Source: Chloranthus sessilifolius (lineage: Eukaryota > Streptophyta > Magnoliopsida > Chloranthales > Chloranthaceae). Taken from it: a stretch of DNA of 64,000 nt. A program made the position numbers and the translations under genes. The notes under the pieces are model-generated. The model was given only the letters and a program-made list of their open reading frames with translations. It was not told where the DNA came from and made no database searches. Below are positions 1 through 14,000 of the stretch, piece by piece; within the stretch, counting starts at the first letter, position 1; every line of letters begins with the position of its first letter. Where the stretch lies: the NCBI GenBank assembly GCA_021018995.1, contig CM037590.1, forward strand, positions 44,270,287 to 44,334,286, given 5' to 3'.

Positions 1-927
1 GGATTAGTCTAAGCGGAAGCTTGGTTTACCCTAAGTTAAAAAAACAAAAAACAAAAAAATCAGATTTTAGTGTGTGACAACGAAAATTTCAGATTTTAGT
101 GTGTGACAACGAAATTTTCTGAACTTATTCTAGTCAACTAACAACTCGTCCATTGATAATCAACTTTACGAATTCTTTTTCGGTTTTCAGAGAGATGAAA
201 TTTGGACTCTTTAGTGAGCAGGTTTTTTAAATATTTGTTCTAAGAGAAGGCTTGTGTATGCATTCATCCCACTGGCAATCCTTTAAGTTTTTAATTTGAA
301 TTGGTATAAGGCGTCCAACCTGACTGGCATCACTGGCGCGCAGGTCGATCTCTCTCAGGCTACCTTGAAATGGCACTGATCTAGTACCAATTCAGTGCAA
401 TGTCAACAGTATACTTTCACTGACCTGCGTGCTCATAAATAGCTGTGCATCTCCCAAGCCGCATAAGAAGATTGGTTCAGGTACTTAACACCAGCCCTTT
501 TAATTTTTTATCTCATTACACATTACACATAAGGGTGCTATTGTTAGATAGTTGGAACCAGTACTCCTTTGGGCGCGTTTGATAGCACGTAAAGCCTCCA
601 CAAAGCGTATTTACAAGCCTTCTACTTGCCGTTGACCATGAATGTATGTTTGATTGGTTTTAAAGTTTTAACACTATGTTACTTTTTACACTACGCTTAC
701 AAGAAATTGAGTACGGGGCTATGGCCTCGGACGCCCTCGTGCTACGTGTAACCCCAGTTACACAGAGATAACACGTTATGTGGTTTAAACGCGTCTCGGG
801 TCACCAACATTAAAACATGCCTTTTGTTTAGAACATCTTGATTCTGATCTCTTTTGGATTCTGCATATCATTGTCCTGTTGACCGGTCATTGGTGCCTGG
901 ATTTTTATATTATTCACCGCTCTGCAG
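1..927. other. Left edge: probable intron of the coiled-coil gene
   Basis: I see no exon here that I can support. A small candidate (191-221, after a tttcag acceptor and before a GT) keeps an open frame, but at 31 bases it is too short to claim. Around 575-820 lies a moderately GC-rich stretch starting with a GGGCGCGTTTGATAGC-like end, typical of plant MITEs, whose partner end I cannot fix. The last bases, a pyrimidine-rich tract and ctctgcag, are the acceptor of the first recognised exon. Confidence 0.4.
61..118. repeat. 29-bp tandem duplication
   Basis: Two adjacent 29-base units (61-89 and 90-118) differ only near the end of the unit. This is a simple local duplication with no coding meaning. 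Confidence 0.85.
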
Positions 928-3900
928 ATGTGTAGTAGTTTCACGAGTGACAGTTCTTATTCTGCACACATTGAGGAACTCTTACGGATAGGAACGATGT
1001 GTAGGGAGGTAAAACTTAATTCTTCATCCAAATGCATTGCTATTGATTTTTCCCTGATACTGCTATACGATTCCTTTAGTATGAAGCCCGTGAAAGTCCA
1101 CTTTCTTGCTCATGTTTCTTGTGGATGTTTTATTCCCAACATGGTTTCTCCATTTATTGAATTAGTCAATAGAAATGGTTATATTTATTATTAATTTTTT
1201 TTAAGCATCTCTTCGACCTGGTTGATGAAGGTGGATGCACTTGTTTGGTAGACAATAGTCATTGTTACCCAAATTTTTGTTAGTTTATTGGAAAGTGAAT
1301 TAGGCTATTTAATATTTTACTAACTACTATTTTTTAATGATTGTAGCTGAGAAAAGAGAAGGACACGCTAAGGGAATCCCTGTTACAGGAGCAATCCAGA
1401 AATGCTGAACTTATTATGGTAATGTTTTTTTCTTCATATTTTTGACGATTTTCCTGATTAGTTTTGTATTTACTACGGTAGGCTTTTACCATATTTGCTT
1501 CTATACTTTCTGAATGTTTTGAAAGATTTCGGTCTAGTTCCAAATCTATTTGTATTTAGAGTAGCGGGGAGATGGTGGTAGATTCACAGTGTTCACATAT
1601 TTTTAGATTACCAGAAATTAATTACTTTCTAACATCTTTATTTAGTTTGTAGAAATTTGGGGGTTCCCCTTATTATAAACTAATTATGATGCCCTTAATC
1701 GCCTGATTCAGAAGATTGCTCTAGAAACATAGGGTGGGAAATTGGAAAGTAACACGTTGTAAGGGCTGCCTTGATTGCAAGTGGTTGAAGAATGAGAGAC
1801 CAATTTGAAAAGGATGGTTGAGTCCCTTTATAAGGGGGAAAAGGATCTCAAGGAAGATGATAGCTATGTGATGCAAGATAAACACTAAAACCCTAATTAT
1901 ATGAATTTGGGATTAATTTAAGATTAAATTGAATAATTGAAATATTCAAAACTACCCAACCACATAAAATAGTTTAACAAATTTAATTAAAATAATTAGG
2001 TTGAATCAATTCTAGCGCTCACATGTATTGAAATTTTCCAATCTAGAACAACGGCTCCAATGAGGGAACTCGAATTTCGTTCTAGTTTAGGGCACCAAGT
2101 GACAATTACGGTATCGTCTCTTAACTCCTCTAGGATTGAAGAAATTAAAGGCCCGAAGGGTTAATTCAATTAAAGGAGAAAATCAAAATATATCAATTAA
2201 TAAAGTGTGACCAAAATTCCAACAACTACTTAATTAGGGATTTGAGGTTTTCGATTTTATCAAAGGAAATAAGGAAAATAATTACCTGACAATAATTAAA
2301 AAGACAAAATAGAAAGATAGGGTTTCAAGGCTTCACACCAAGGATATATGTCGGCTTCGCACTAAGCGCACGATAAAACGAAGATCCACTCCTCGAGTTT
2401 TGAAAGATTCGCTCTTTCGGGTGAAAATTCTTCACAAGTTCTGTAAGGTTTGCACAAAGCAACTCTCAATTTCATTAATCATCAACTATCTAAAATAAAG
2501 TATTTACATGCCTTTATATAGACTAAGAAAACTCTAACAAAACATGAAGTTCGAATTAAGAAAGTCCTAAAACAATTAACTCTAAATGGTACGTTTTTGC
2601 CTAAAATTTGTGTAGTCGCCAATTTGCGGACGACTTTCACAAACGTCCGTCATATGACCATAGATGTCCGTCATCGACGATGCCCACAAAAACAGAATGG
2701 TGTCTAAATCACAGATGTCCTTGATCACAGACGTCCTTGGTCACGGATGTCCTTGCCTTAATTTCCATAACACCTTTATTTATATTTTTTTTCACATTCT
2801 TCCTTTCTTTTATTTTTCTCTTACGGATCTTCCTTGAAGTGACTAACTTCTTTTGTACGAAGCGCCTTAGGCTTCTTCTTGCGCCTACGGTTCATATTAG
2901 ATGACACATTTGATCTGATGTCCCCATCACTATTACAAAGCAATATAATTGATACACACAAATATCACAGTTGCATAATGCAAGAAAAATTTTTGAAGCC
3001 GGGAAGAGGTTCGCTAAATTAAAAGTTGAACACATTTTATAAGGACATTGTAATTATCCTCAAACTGAAAACATGCAATTTATTGAGTAATCATTGACGC
3101 CTGGTATTTGACAAAGATGGTTGATCGAGTGCCTAGGGGCGGAGTCAGGATTTTCTTACAGTGGGGGCAAGCAATGGTCGACAGATGTTCTTAATAGTAA
3201 TTTTGCTTAGCTTCTTTTTTCAATAACAAGGAAAAAATTAATGGCTATAATGTAAATACAACATGCCATTAATTTTAGATGGCCTTTGACTAGTTTGAAT
3301 CAGACAATGGAGATCGTCCTTTGACCCAATCTTTTGCACCATAGATCTTGAGATCATCAGCCGGGAACCTAATACCAACTGAAGTTATAATGGGGGCAAG
3401 TGCATTCATTTTCAAAAAGTAACCTGAGTAGTGTCAGTGCTTGGGTCGGGCACCCAATACCAAAAGTTATAATGGGGGCAAGTGCATATATAGGAAATGA
3501 ATGGTGGCGGTGCTAAGTAACTAGGTCAGCAACAAATACATTTTTACACTGTTTCAAAAGTTGAGCAGGGCAACTGTCCCTACTCACCCCTACGTGGCTC
3601 CTTCAGTGCCAGTGCCCAACCAAATTCTTCCTGAAGTCTGGATAATAACCAATGATAAAAAACCAGGGTTTGACTCTGGAATTACTCTCTGAATTTCCAA
3701 GTTTGAGAGGGGTAATAAAGTTTCGACCTCATTACTCTACTTAGCCAATCCGAGTTGGCTTGGAAGGCTTATGAGTTATGAGTATTGGTGAATTTTTTCT
3801 ACCTTTGCTTATAACAACTCAAAAGTGTATACTCTGTCAGATACCTGTGTCTGTGTGTTTTAGAAGCTAATGAATATCTATTAGTTCAGTATCTATCTAT

Positions 3901-6900
3901 GCCCATGCCCATATGTTTGTTCCATGAGGAAATCATCTATAGAAGTAGTTGGGTTCTAAGTGCTAAATGACTTTTCCATAGCTAACTTATTAGCTGTCAT
4001 TCCCGTTGATTGCAGGTCTTAGTAGATATCACAACTCCACTTGACCTTTACATATGCATATCAGTCCTATGTAAAAAGGACCATTTTTTTAAATTATTCT
4101 AAAAATCTGGTGTGAAGATGTTTGCGTGGCTTTTAAGATAAAATTCTATGTTATCTTTGTTCTTATTTATTGAAGGAAGTGGTGACCATATTGATATCTC
4201 TTGGGACCCGTTTGGGCCTACTCTAAAATCACGGTTAATTATAATTTTAGGTGATTTTTAATGATAAGATATTATGATGTAAAACTATATGTTGTTTCGT
4301 GTCAAAATCATAATTTTAGGAAGTAACGGAAATAGTGAAAATCATGCTTTTATAAAATTCTATTTCAAGTAGAATTTTATAAAATCACATATCATGAAAT
4401 CACAAAACACGAATTTCTACTTCCTGTTCTTAAAATAGCTCTTGCCTACCCTTTCACGTTTCCCACCCTTGCGCCTCTTTCTCTCTGTCTCTCTATCTGC
4501 TAAAGCAAGAGGAGGTTACATGGATAAGCAGACTTTTGAAGCTGTGCCGATCAGATTGTTGTGAGGTTTTGAGAGTGCACTGAATCTGTTGATGATTCCA
4601 GAGATTTTGTTGCTTCAAGTGATCAGTTTTCCTTACCTGATGTTTCAATGTGTTTTGGAGAAGCTGATTTCATTACAAGATTTGGGATTCTAGGACTCTG
4701 ATTATTGATGAAGAATCCTTATTAAGAAATTAATTTAATTTCTTTCTTGCTTAACAAAAAGATAAAAATAAGAAAGGACCCGATTCTCTTGACCATCATT
4801 TAAACACCAAGATCAATGGTTTCAGATGTGGGTGGTCCATACTGTTAAAGCGATAGAGCATAGATTGAAGTTCATTCAGGCACAAAAATGGTGTTTTAGG
4901 AAGATTTAAACCATCCGATCTGTAGACTGTAATATCATTTATTGTTTTTACTTTTAATGGCTGATAATAAAGTTCATCAATCGGATGGTTCACATTTGGC
5001 ATTTTTTTTGGGCTGAGACATGCTCCAATATTTATTTATTTATTTTTATAGAACCTGGGTATCTGGGCCTCTTAGAGCACCCACCTAATCCCAGGGGCAC
5101 ATGAGCACCCTAAGTTAGCACATGCCGAGTCAGCACGGGAAATAAATCCCTAGGGTGGCCAAAGGGGGGTGGAGATTCAAACACAGGTCTCCTGCTTTTG
5201 GAGGCCGGTACCTCGCCAGCTCGCCTAACCCCTTGAGGTTAACGTGTTCCAATAATAGATTCCCACTTGGACAATTTAGATTGATCACAGATGTGTGCCA
5301 CATGAAAAATAATAAACCACATTTCAACAGTGTGACATAAAAAATTCAATTTTAATGGCGTAAGATCATTTAAACACCACTTTGGTGTTTAAATGTCGGT
5401 AAGGAACCATTATCCCAATAGTCACTGTTAAGATTTCTATTGACCATCCAAACAATAAAAAATTCAGTGTGACATAAAAATTCAATTTTAATGGCGTAAG
5501 ATCATTTAAACATCACTTTGGTGTTTAATTGTCGGTAAGGAACCATTATCCCAAGTCACAATTAAGATTTCTATTGACCATCCAAACAATAAAAAATTCT
5601 GTGATTTTGCAAAGTCGCATCTTTATAAAATTAAAGAACTTTTAATATTATAAAATTAAAAATCATGATTAAGTGTGATGACATCCAAACTCTCCCTTAA
5701 TTATTTAAATGGGTTTCATGTGTTCCATACTTATTATATGAGGTAGTATATTTATAATCAATGTAAACATATAAGCCCAAACTAGGGTTTTAGAGGTTAT
5801 TGTGTGTATAAACATGGACTTGCGACTTACTAACTAAACAAATCCCATTTGTGTTCTCATTAATACTATTGGCTGTTCAATCAAAGTTGTCCTCTTGCAA
5901 TGGCAATCATTCTAAGGACATATTTATGATCATATAAATCATATGTGCCCTTGAACAAAGAACAAGATTACGCCAAACTTGCTCAAAGTGGAACTGCTTC
6001 TAGTCCTATTTAAGAATCAAGATGAGATCATTGTCAACCTCATCTTGAATGTGGTTATTTCTAATCTTGCTTGTTGAGGTTGGAATGAAGTAATTTCCAG
6101 CTTCATCCCAAAACGTGGTCATTGCAACCTTGTTCACTGGTGTTGAAAGTTGAAACAAAGTCATTTCTAGCTTTGCTCAGAGTGGGATTATTGCAGGATC
6201 ATTTGTTGATTTTGAATAATGTTATCATTTCCAGCCTTGTTAGAGCATAGTTGTTTCCGCCCTCATTCACTTTTATGAAGGGATGGTCATTTCAAACTTT
6301 ATTCATTCTTCAAACATGATCACAGTCAGTTGTCGTTCAACATTGGCCTGAACTAGAAATTAAACATGGGTGCCTTAGTTCATGTAGGTTTGCTGCCGCA
6401 TGTCTACTTCTCATTGGTGGGAGATAGTGATTGTTGCTACTTTTTTCTTTTAAGGCCAGGCCATTTTAGGGGCTTTTGGAACACACATTTTGAGAACTTG
6501 TTGGATAGAAACCAATCTAACAGTTTCTTCTAAGAGACACTTGGAGAATTGGGCCCCTAGAAAACTACAGAACTAGGTGGTTGAAACCTACTTTAACCAT
6601 TGTTTCCTTAAGTTGTGTTTATTGTTATTCTTTCGACTTTGAGGTTTGTATCAACTATCAATCGTCTTGTACGTCGGTGATCATATAAATATTGATGGGA
6701 TCAATTTTTTATTTATGGTTCCATGTTGATCACTTTGTACATGCTTCCCCCTTCTTTGCTTTTCTGTCTCCTAGACTCATATCAACAACTCACATACATC
6801 ATGTCTCACATGTGATTTAAACCATGTATGATGAAATGATTAGTACATGGGAATCTTCCTAGTGCTCACATCAATGTCTTAGAAGAGATCTAGAATTATT

Positions 6901-9900
6901 GTCTCAGAAATAGGGATATTGATGATGCTAGAAATTCAAATTCTTTGTTTAGAGTGCTTTGCTGTGCCTGGAGAAGAGGTACATCAATTATTTGGTTTAT
7001 CTTGGGAAGAGGGATAATATTGATGTTAGAAAACCCAAGATGCTTGAAAGTAAATATTTGCTAGAATTGACTATTGAGATTACTTGGAAGTTATGCCTCC
7101 TCATATGTAACCTGTAAATTATAAGGGCTTTTCGCTATTGTAGTTGGTTGGTTGTGCCGTGTTTGCTTTCGGCATCATATTCTTAAAACTGTGGTGTCTA
7201 TGTAATTCAGAGATGGGCACGCGTCCAGATGCAAACACCAATTTGAGGGTCAGACACGGAATTCGATAGAGCCCAAAATGTGGACACGGTTTTTACACAA
7301 GGATTTAAAACTCGATATTGGAAAGATACTCGGCCCAAACTGAAACCATGTTGACTCTGGTATGATTAGTGTCTCCAGAGCATAGTCTCCTACATCTAGC
7401 CTGAGTCAACACTGAGTCGACTCGGTGTCCATTGTTTGCCAAAATGAGTTGACTTGTCTTTGTCACTGCAACCTAACGAGGTTTAAACCTTGGGCTTACA
7501 TTGATAATATAGATATAGTTTTTAGTTTGTATGAATAACCTAATAGTTGAAAATAAGAAAAAAATGGTTAAGGTTTTGTTCTAGCAACTGTGTCAATTAC
7601 TGTTACACGAGTGTCAATTTATCAAAACTCAAAATGTCAAATGTCTTCGTTCCAAAATTTTCAAAAGTGCTTTGAACATTCCATGCTTTCCATCTAACAC
7701 TCACAGAACACGAGAGATCCATCAACCACAAAACAAAAAACTTATCGAACAAGATTTTTTAGTTATCCTGAATTCCTGGGATTCTTGGTGTCCTATGCGA
7801 TATCCATAATATACCATACCATTAATCATTATTTTTCTTGGTAGAGCGTAGAGTGATTTGAGTTATATCCACCTTTCCACTTATAGTTGCTACTTGCTAC
7901 CCTGGTGCATGTTGTATCTTTGCTTATGTAGGTCAGCTATGATGTGAAAGAGGATTTTATATTTGTATTCTCTCCTTGCATCTAATGAAAGAAAACCCCA
8001 GATTCTGAAACCATTTTTTAGACATCGGATCTTAACCCAATCTAGTCACTGAAAAATATTTCATTATACATTATATAAAACGCATGCCCAAGCGATTGAC
8101 TTGGTTTATCCTTAATAAAATTGGAGTTCATCCTCAGTTTTTGGAGCCTGTACAGTCCAAGTTGACTTGTCTAAGTTATGAATCAACCGCCCAGATTGTA
8201 AACATTTGTTTCTGAATGTTCTAATAATTTGTTTTCTCAAACAATAAATGTTAAGTTGAATTGTGTGGAAGGTATTCAATCCATGTGTGTTAAGTAGCTC
8301 ATAAGTCTGACTTTCAATCATCATGCAACACAGATATTAGAATCAGATGTAAAGGCGCTATCTGGAGCACGCTCAGAAGACAAAATATACATTGAGAAAT
8401 TGGAAAGAGAATTGAAAAATTGCTCACAAGAAATAGGTAGAAATCTTTATATTCAACTTGCATCTTAATCGCTTTGTTTCTAGTTTATGTTTAGAAGATA
8501 CTTGTTTTCTTTTTAAATGTGTCAAGTTCTTTTTCGGCATTCTTTCTTGGTATTGATTAAATAATTGTTCACTCAGGATACTTGCAGGATAAACTAAATC
8601 TGAGAAATGTAGAGGCAAATTATGTGGGTGAGCATGTACACAGCCTTGAACTGAAGCTCGCGGAAGTTGGAAAATTACATGAGAAAATAAATATGTTGAC
8701 AGAAGAACTAATGAAATCTGAATCTCACTGCATGCTTTTGAAGCGGGAATTAGAGCATAAGGCAGTGGAGCTGCGAAATTCTAATTTGCACATAGAGGAA
8801 CTTGAGAGTGTGGTTTCATCTATTTCACTGGAATCTCACTGCGAAATAGAGAGTATGAAGTTTGATCTAATAACCTTGGAAGAAAGGTGCTCTGAAGCCG
8901 AGAAATCCTGGAAGGAAGCTTCTGCAGAAAAATCTAGGATGGATGCGTTGATTAAAGATTTTGAAGTGCAGTTTCAGGAGGCCCAGCTGATGATTAACTT
9001 TTTGGAGAAGGATAACAAAGAACTGCAAGCGAAGCTAGTAACTTTTGAGAGGAACCCTAAAATGCCGTGTCATAAAGTTGGAGTGCACCTTGATGAGTGG
9101 CTAAAAAGTACCAGCAGATTGGGATTCCATATACCCAGTGAATCTAATCCTTCTTTTTGTGGTGATCTAGAGAATGAACCACATTTGTCGAATAAACTAT
9201 GGTATGTTGCAAACTTACAATAGATTCATCTATTTTGTAGCTTGAATCCATTGCGTGGTACACATAACTATATGTTTTATGTGTAATCTTTCCTTCTTTA
9301 TTTTTTATGCAAGATTTCAAACTTGTAGAAATTGCTCTTCCTTTTAACTTCTTCTACATGGGTAGAACGTAAGTAAATTCTCAAAATTTTAAAGTAACTT
9401 AAGGCAAACTAAATCCCATTAGGTTGGTTTATGACCAACAATTTGGGGATAAAGTACGTAAAAAATGACACAGGTACTTGACCATGAATCCAACCAAGGA
9501 CTAAAATCTTTGTATTGGTATTTGGACTCATCCGGAATCAATTCACCTCGAGTACTACAGACAAGTTCTGTCCGACACAACCAAGTCAGGCTTCCAAATC
9601 ATTTGACTCAGGGTCTAAGGAGACTAATACTGAGTTAACTCAGCTATTTGTAACAACCTGAGTTATGCTTAAACTAAAACGATTATCTTTATTTACACCA
9701 TGCACTTGGAAAACTTCTGAAATATGGGTTACCTACATGTGTGGCATCATTGTCTTCAGTTTGCAAGTTCGGCCGAGTCGTTGTGACTCGTTTAAGTCGG
9801 TGTAATCTTGGTAGCAGCAAAAAAGTGTCTTGTTCGTGGATATGATTCATGCGAACGTGAAAAAACTGAAAATTTTGAAAATTCTAGGCTGAAAAATGAG

Positions 9901-10941
9901 AAACAAAGAGTTCAATATCATCATCATCATCATCACTATTGCTTTGTCCATCTCTTTGGGGTCTCCGTTTCTACCTCTTAAAATTAATATATTTAATATA
10001 GTTATCCATTTCTACCTCTTAAAAATATACTCGGATTGTACATCTGACTTAGTCAACATGATTATTTATTGGACAATACAGCTGTTACGCCCATATTAGT
10101 GATTTATCCCTTGTGAGAAAAGCCTCGTCCAATTCTTAGAGCCATCCCTGAAACATTAATAGGTAGTTTTGCCTCTAAAAGAATGCCAGTTTTCACTTCA
10201 TTGCAATCTTTGATTAAGAGAGGCGTGAGGACTAGGACCTGGAAACAAAATCTTGCATTCTCCTTTATAACTTCTATCAATGGCTCCCCAACTGGACTTT
10301 ATTTACCCAACAAACTTCTTTAATAAATGAATTTATAGAACTCAATTATTTTTCCCATTCCATGAGGTTATTTGCTCTCTCTGTTGTCAAAGGCGCTAGG
10401 TGCATCCGATGCAACAAGGGTCCCTAGGCCTAGGTGCAAAGGCGCATGGCTTTGTTTTCAAGGTGCATTTTTGATTTTAATTTTTAATATATTTTTATTA
10501 TAGATTTAATATATTTAAATATTTATATATTAATATAAATGATATATATCATTATATTTTACATTTCTATTAATAATTTATGACAGTTGAAATTTAAATA
10601 TATTCACAGATGATTTTAATTTTTTTTTTAAATATAAACATGTACATAATGAAGAATAGTATTCAACATATTTGAAATACAAAATATAAATAAACATCAT
10701 AAAGAATTAAGCATTATATGCACTAAAAAATATAATTTAGAAAATAAGCAAGTAGCCAAGTAGTATAACTATCTAAGAATGAACTAATAAACTTAACAAG
10801 TAAATGAGTAACAACTAACAAGTAGGATTGGGCATGTAGCTCAATGGAAGGCGCAAGGTGAGGCAACCTTGAGGTTGCAGGTTCAAGAACTAATGAACTA
10901 ATAATTAACTCTTACATAACTTATAAGTAATATACATTATA

Positions 10942-11010
<69 letters not shown>

Positions 11011-14000
11011 GTTGAAAGAGAGCCTAGGCGCAAAAGTCGTAAAATGCAAGGCCCAGGCTCAGAGAGTGCACCTAGTGCCTTCGATAACACTATTTTTCCT
11101 ATAGGAAAGTTTATGAGGACACAAGATCTAGAGCACCATTTATCGTGTACCGAAGGCGCAAGAAAAAGCCCAAGGTGATTTGTACACTGTGGGTCGGCAA
11201 TTGAAAGAGTTAAAGCACGTGGGCGCGACACGTGAGGAAGAAGTTACGCGCAAGTAGGGCCAAAGGAAGTAACAAGGAAGAAAAAGGGCGAAACAAACTC
11301 TTTGCCCAAATTCGCATGAGCGAGTCATGCTCTCGCTCAAGCGAGATTAGCTAGAGAGGCCTCAAAATTCTCAGGCGACGTAGTTTTGAACTCGGGCGAG
11401 CGAGTTCCAAACTCGCGCGCTTGAGTTCGCTCACGGATTTTAGTTTTAAGTTGCGAGTTTAGGAATTTAGTTTCCTTTTCAGAATAGGAGTCTTTCTATT
11501 TTTGTTTCTTATGCTTAGTTAGGATTTCTTTGCTATAAATAGTCTTGTAAAGACAATTAAACAACTTTGATTGATTACTGAATGCTTTGAACCAAATTTC
11601 AAATTGAGAGAGCGTTTTTTTCAACTAGAAGAGTAAGTCTTCTTCCCCTTGGGGTTTAGTGCGAGGCCAATTTATCCATCCATCTTATCTACTTCAATCT
11701 CTTGATTACGTGTAAGTGCGAATTTGAATTTATGTTAATTTCTTTTGATCTCGAATTTACGTCATAATTTTGCTTGTTCGATGTTTCTTATTCGTGAACC
11801 CAAGATCGTCCTAAGTCTTAATTACGAAGTTAATTCACCTTGAGCCTTTTAATTGTGATTACGCTCAATCCTTCTTCTTATTGTTTAGTAGGGCATTGAA
11901 AGAATCCATCATTGGTTTCGTTCAATACTCTAGACCGTCGGAGATCTAGTTCGTTTTCTAGAACTCTATTCTTCTGGATCCTAGAGGAACCGTACTACAG
12001 GGTTCACACTAATTTGGATCATTCTAAATTGCTAGATTAGGAATTCTTCTATTTTCTTGTTAATTTGCTTGGAAAATTATTGCGTTTAATTGTTCACATT
12101 AATTCAAAATTAATCTCAGCCCAATTCATATTAGAATAGTGTTTTCCTGCATCAAAAGTACCTCGAACTTCTTCCTAGGAATGCTCCAGATGATTGCATA
12201 TTTTTTAGATTTCGCTCATCTTCAGTAATATATTATTTTTCTCTTTCCAAATACCCCAGCAAATAGTGGTAGAACTCTCCATAGAATCCTATCCCTCATT
12301 CCAAATGGACCAAGCAGCCATCTTCGCTCACCATACTGGAAAGATGCAAAAGAACGCCATAGAATTCTGCGATAAGTCACTTTTTTTAAAAGTAAAAGAG
12401 TAGTGCATTTGATATATTTTTTAGATAGATTCATCAATTCTTCTATTTATTCATATTATGGATTACAAAATGTGTTGCATGTTAACAAAACTCTCCTTAA
12501 ACTAGTAAGAAGACAGTGTATTACTGTATTTGATATACTTTCTAGTTATTCTTCTGTTTATTCATATAAAGTGCATTGCAATATGTGTTACATATTATGC
12601 TTTGCCATAGTATTGTGTAATAACTGCTATTATCTGATATATTTTTAATTTAGGGGGTGACTCTCCTCACTGTCATCAATAGATAGTCAAGCTAATGAAA
12701 AGCCTTTCATTAACAGAATCCCACTAAACATTGATCTTTAGATATTTAGGGGCCTCGCAGTCTGTAAATACTAGCTGTGACAGGATTTTGTCAGCAAAGC
12801 CTCTTCTAGGCTTTAACTATCTATTGAAGTTGGTGTAGGCCCATTTATCCTTTAGTTACACTCACTTATTCTTCTATTTATTCATATGTTGCCTTGCAAA
12901 ATTTGTTGCTTTTTACGAAAATTCTCTTAAAATTTATGCTCCTAAGCCATGATTGGATATTAGTTATATTAGCATATGAATTAGCAGGCAAACATACATG
13001 CTTGGATACGTTCACAGCTAAAAAATTTATTGGTTCTCAAGAATTATGCATTAAAATATGTACCTACATAAATGCCACCGGCAGAAGCTATTGCGTTTTC
13101 TATTGCTCACGTGCCCTGGTGCCATCCTGTAGTAGGGCTAAATATATATTTGGGATTGATTCTCCTCACTGTCTTCTTGAGAAAAAACATTTCAACTATC
13201 CCACTTTTAGGCCACATGATGCAACGTGGCAGACATTTCTGACAAATCCAACTCATCCAAATTTCAGGCAATCATTTGAACTCTACTCAGCCCAAGGATC
13301 AAAATTTCGGGTTTCATTTCGGTTTCGGAGGGGACCGAAAATTTCAACCCCGTACAGAAATGACCGAAATTTTGGTCCCATATTATCGTTTCGGTGGGAC
13401 CAAAACCGATAATTTTGGCCGAAATTTTGATCCTTGACTCAGCCCAAACAAATGGCCATCAGAAGATCTGTACCATCCCTATGTTCAATATGAACAACAG
13501 TGTAGATTAAAGTGCCCAAATCGAATGGTACGAATCTTCTATTGGCAATGTCTTTTTGCTTGAGAAATATTGATACAATGTTTAGTCACTTGAACGGCTT
13601 GGATTGGTCAGAAAGGTCTGCCATGGCCTAAAACACAAACTTTGAGGGTGCTATCTGTACAAGAACAGTGAGCTCCCATGAACCCATATTATCTTGGCCA
13701 GTTATGGATTTTTAGCAACATATACTTCCTTTTTTAATCAGTACTTGTTTTTGAATCCAAACTTCAGTTGAGTAGCTATTGCATAGAAGGAATACATGTA
13801 TCTACCAAGAATCACATACTGATATTGACCTTCAGGAATTCCATGTCCTTACATCCCTAGTAATAATCAATGCTATTTCTGAAGCACTTGTGGAGAAGTT
13901 TTGGGCCCTTTCCTTTCAAAACTGGCTGCCGTAACAGCTTGGGATGAAAATCTAAAGGATGAGGTGGAGACAATGTGGCATCAAATCCGTGAATCCGAAC

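Larger units (their letters stand above)
4203..5696. mobile_element. Possible hAT-like element containing nested repeats
   Basis: The left end GGGACCCGTTTGG and the right end (reverse complement GGGAGAGTTTGGATG) resemble the terminal sequences of plant hAT MITEs, and both subterminal regions are rich in ATTATAAAATT-like sequence. I find no clear 8-bp duplication. Between the ends lie copies of another repeat (4790-5015, 5329-5594) and a SINE, so if real it is a composite that grew by nesting. Confidence 0.35.

Noticed and set aside
1869..2929. Full-length LTR retrotransposon spanning to the next LTR at 11111
   Set aside because: The two LTRs are in opposite orientation, have different target duplications, and no gag-pol lies between them.
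5130..5340. Frames on both strands
   Set aside because: They lie in the SINE and its flank.
10905..11340. Two minus-strand frames, one with a long IYIYIY run
   Set aside because: Produced by the (AT)n microsatellite and the start of the solo LTR.
12894..13412. 172-codon open frame on the + strand
   Set aside because: It runs through a 144-bp MITE and its target duplication, shows no family or coding bias, and lies in an intron of the coiled-coil gene.
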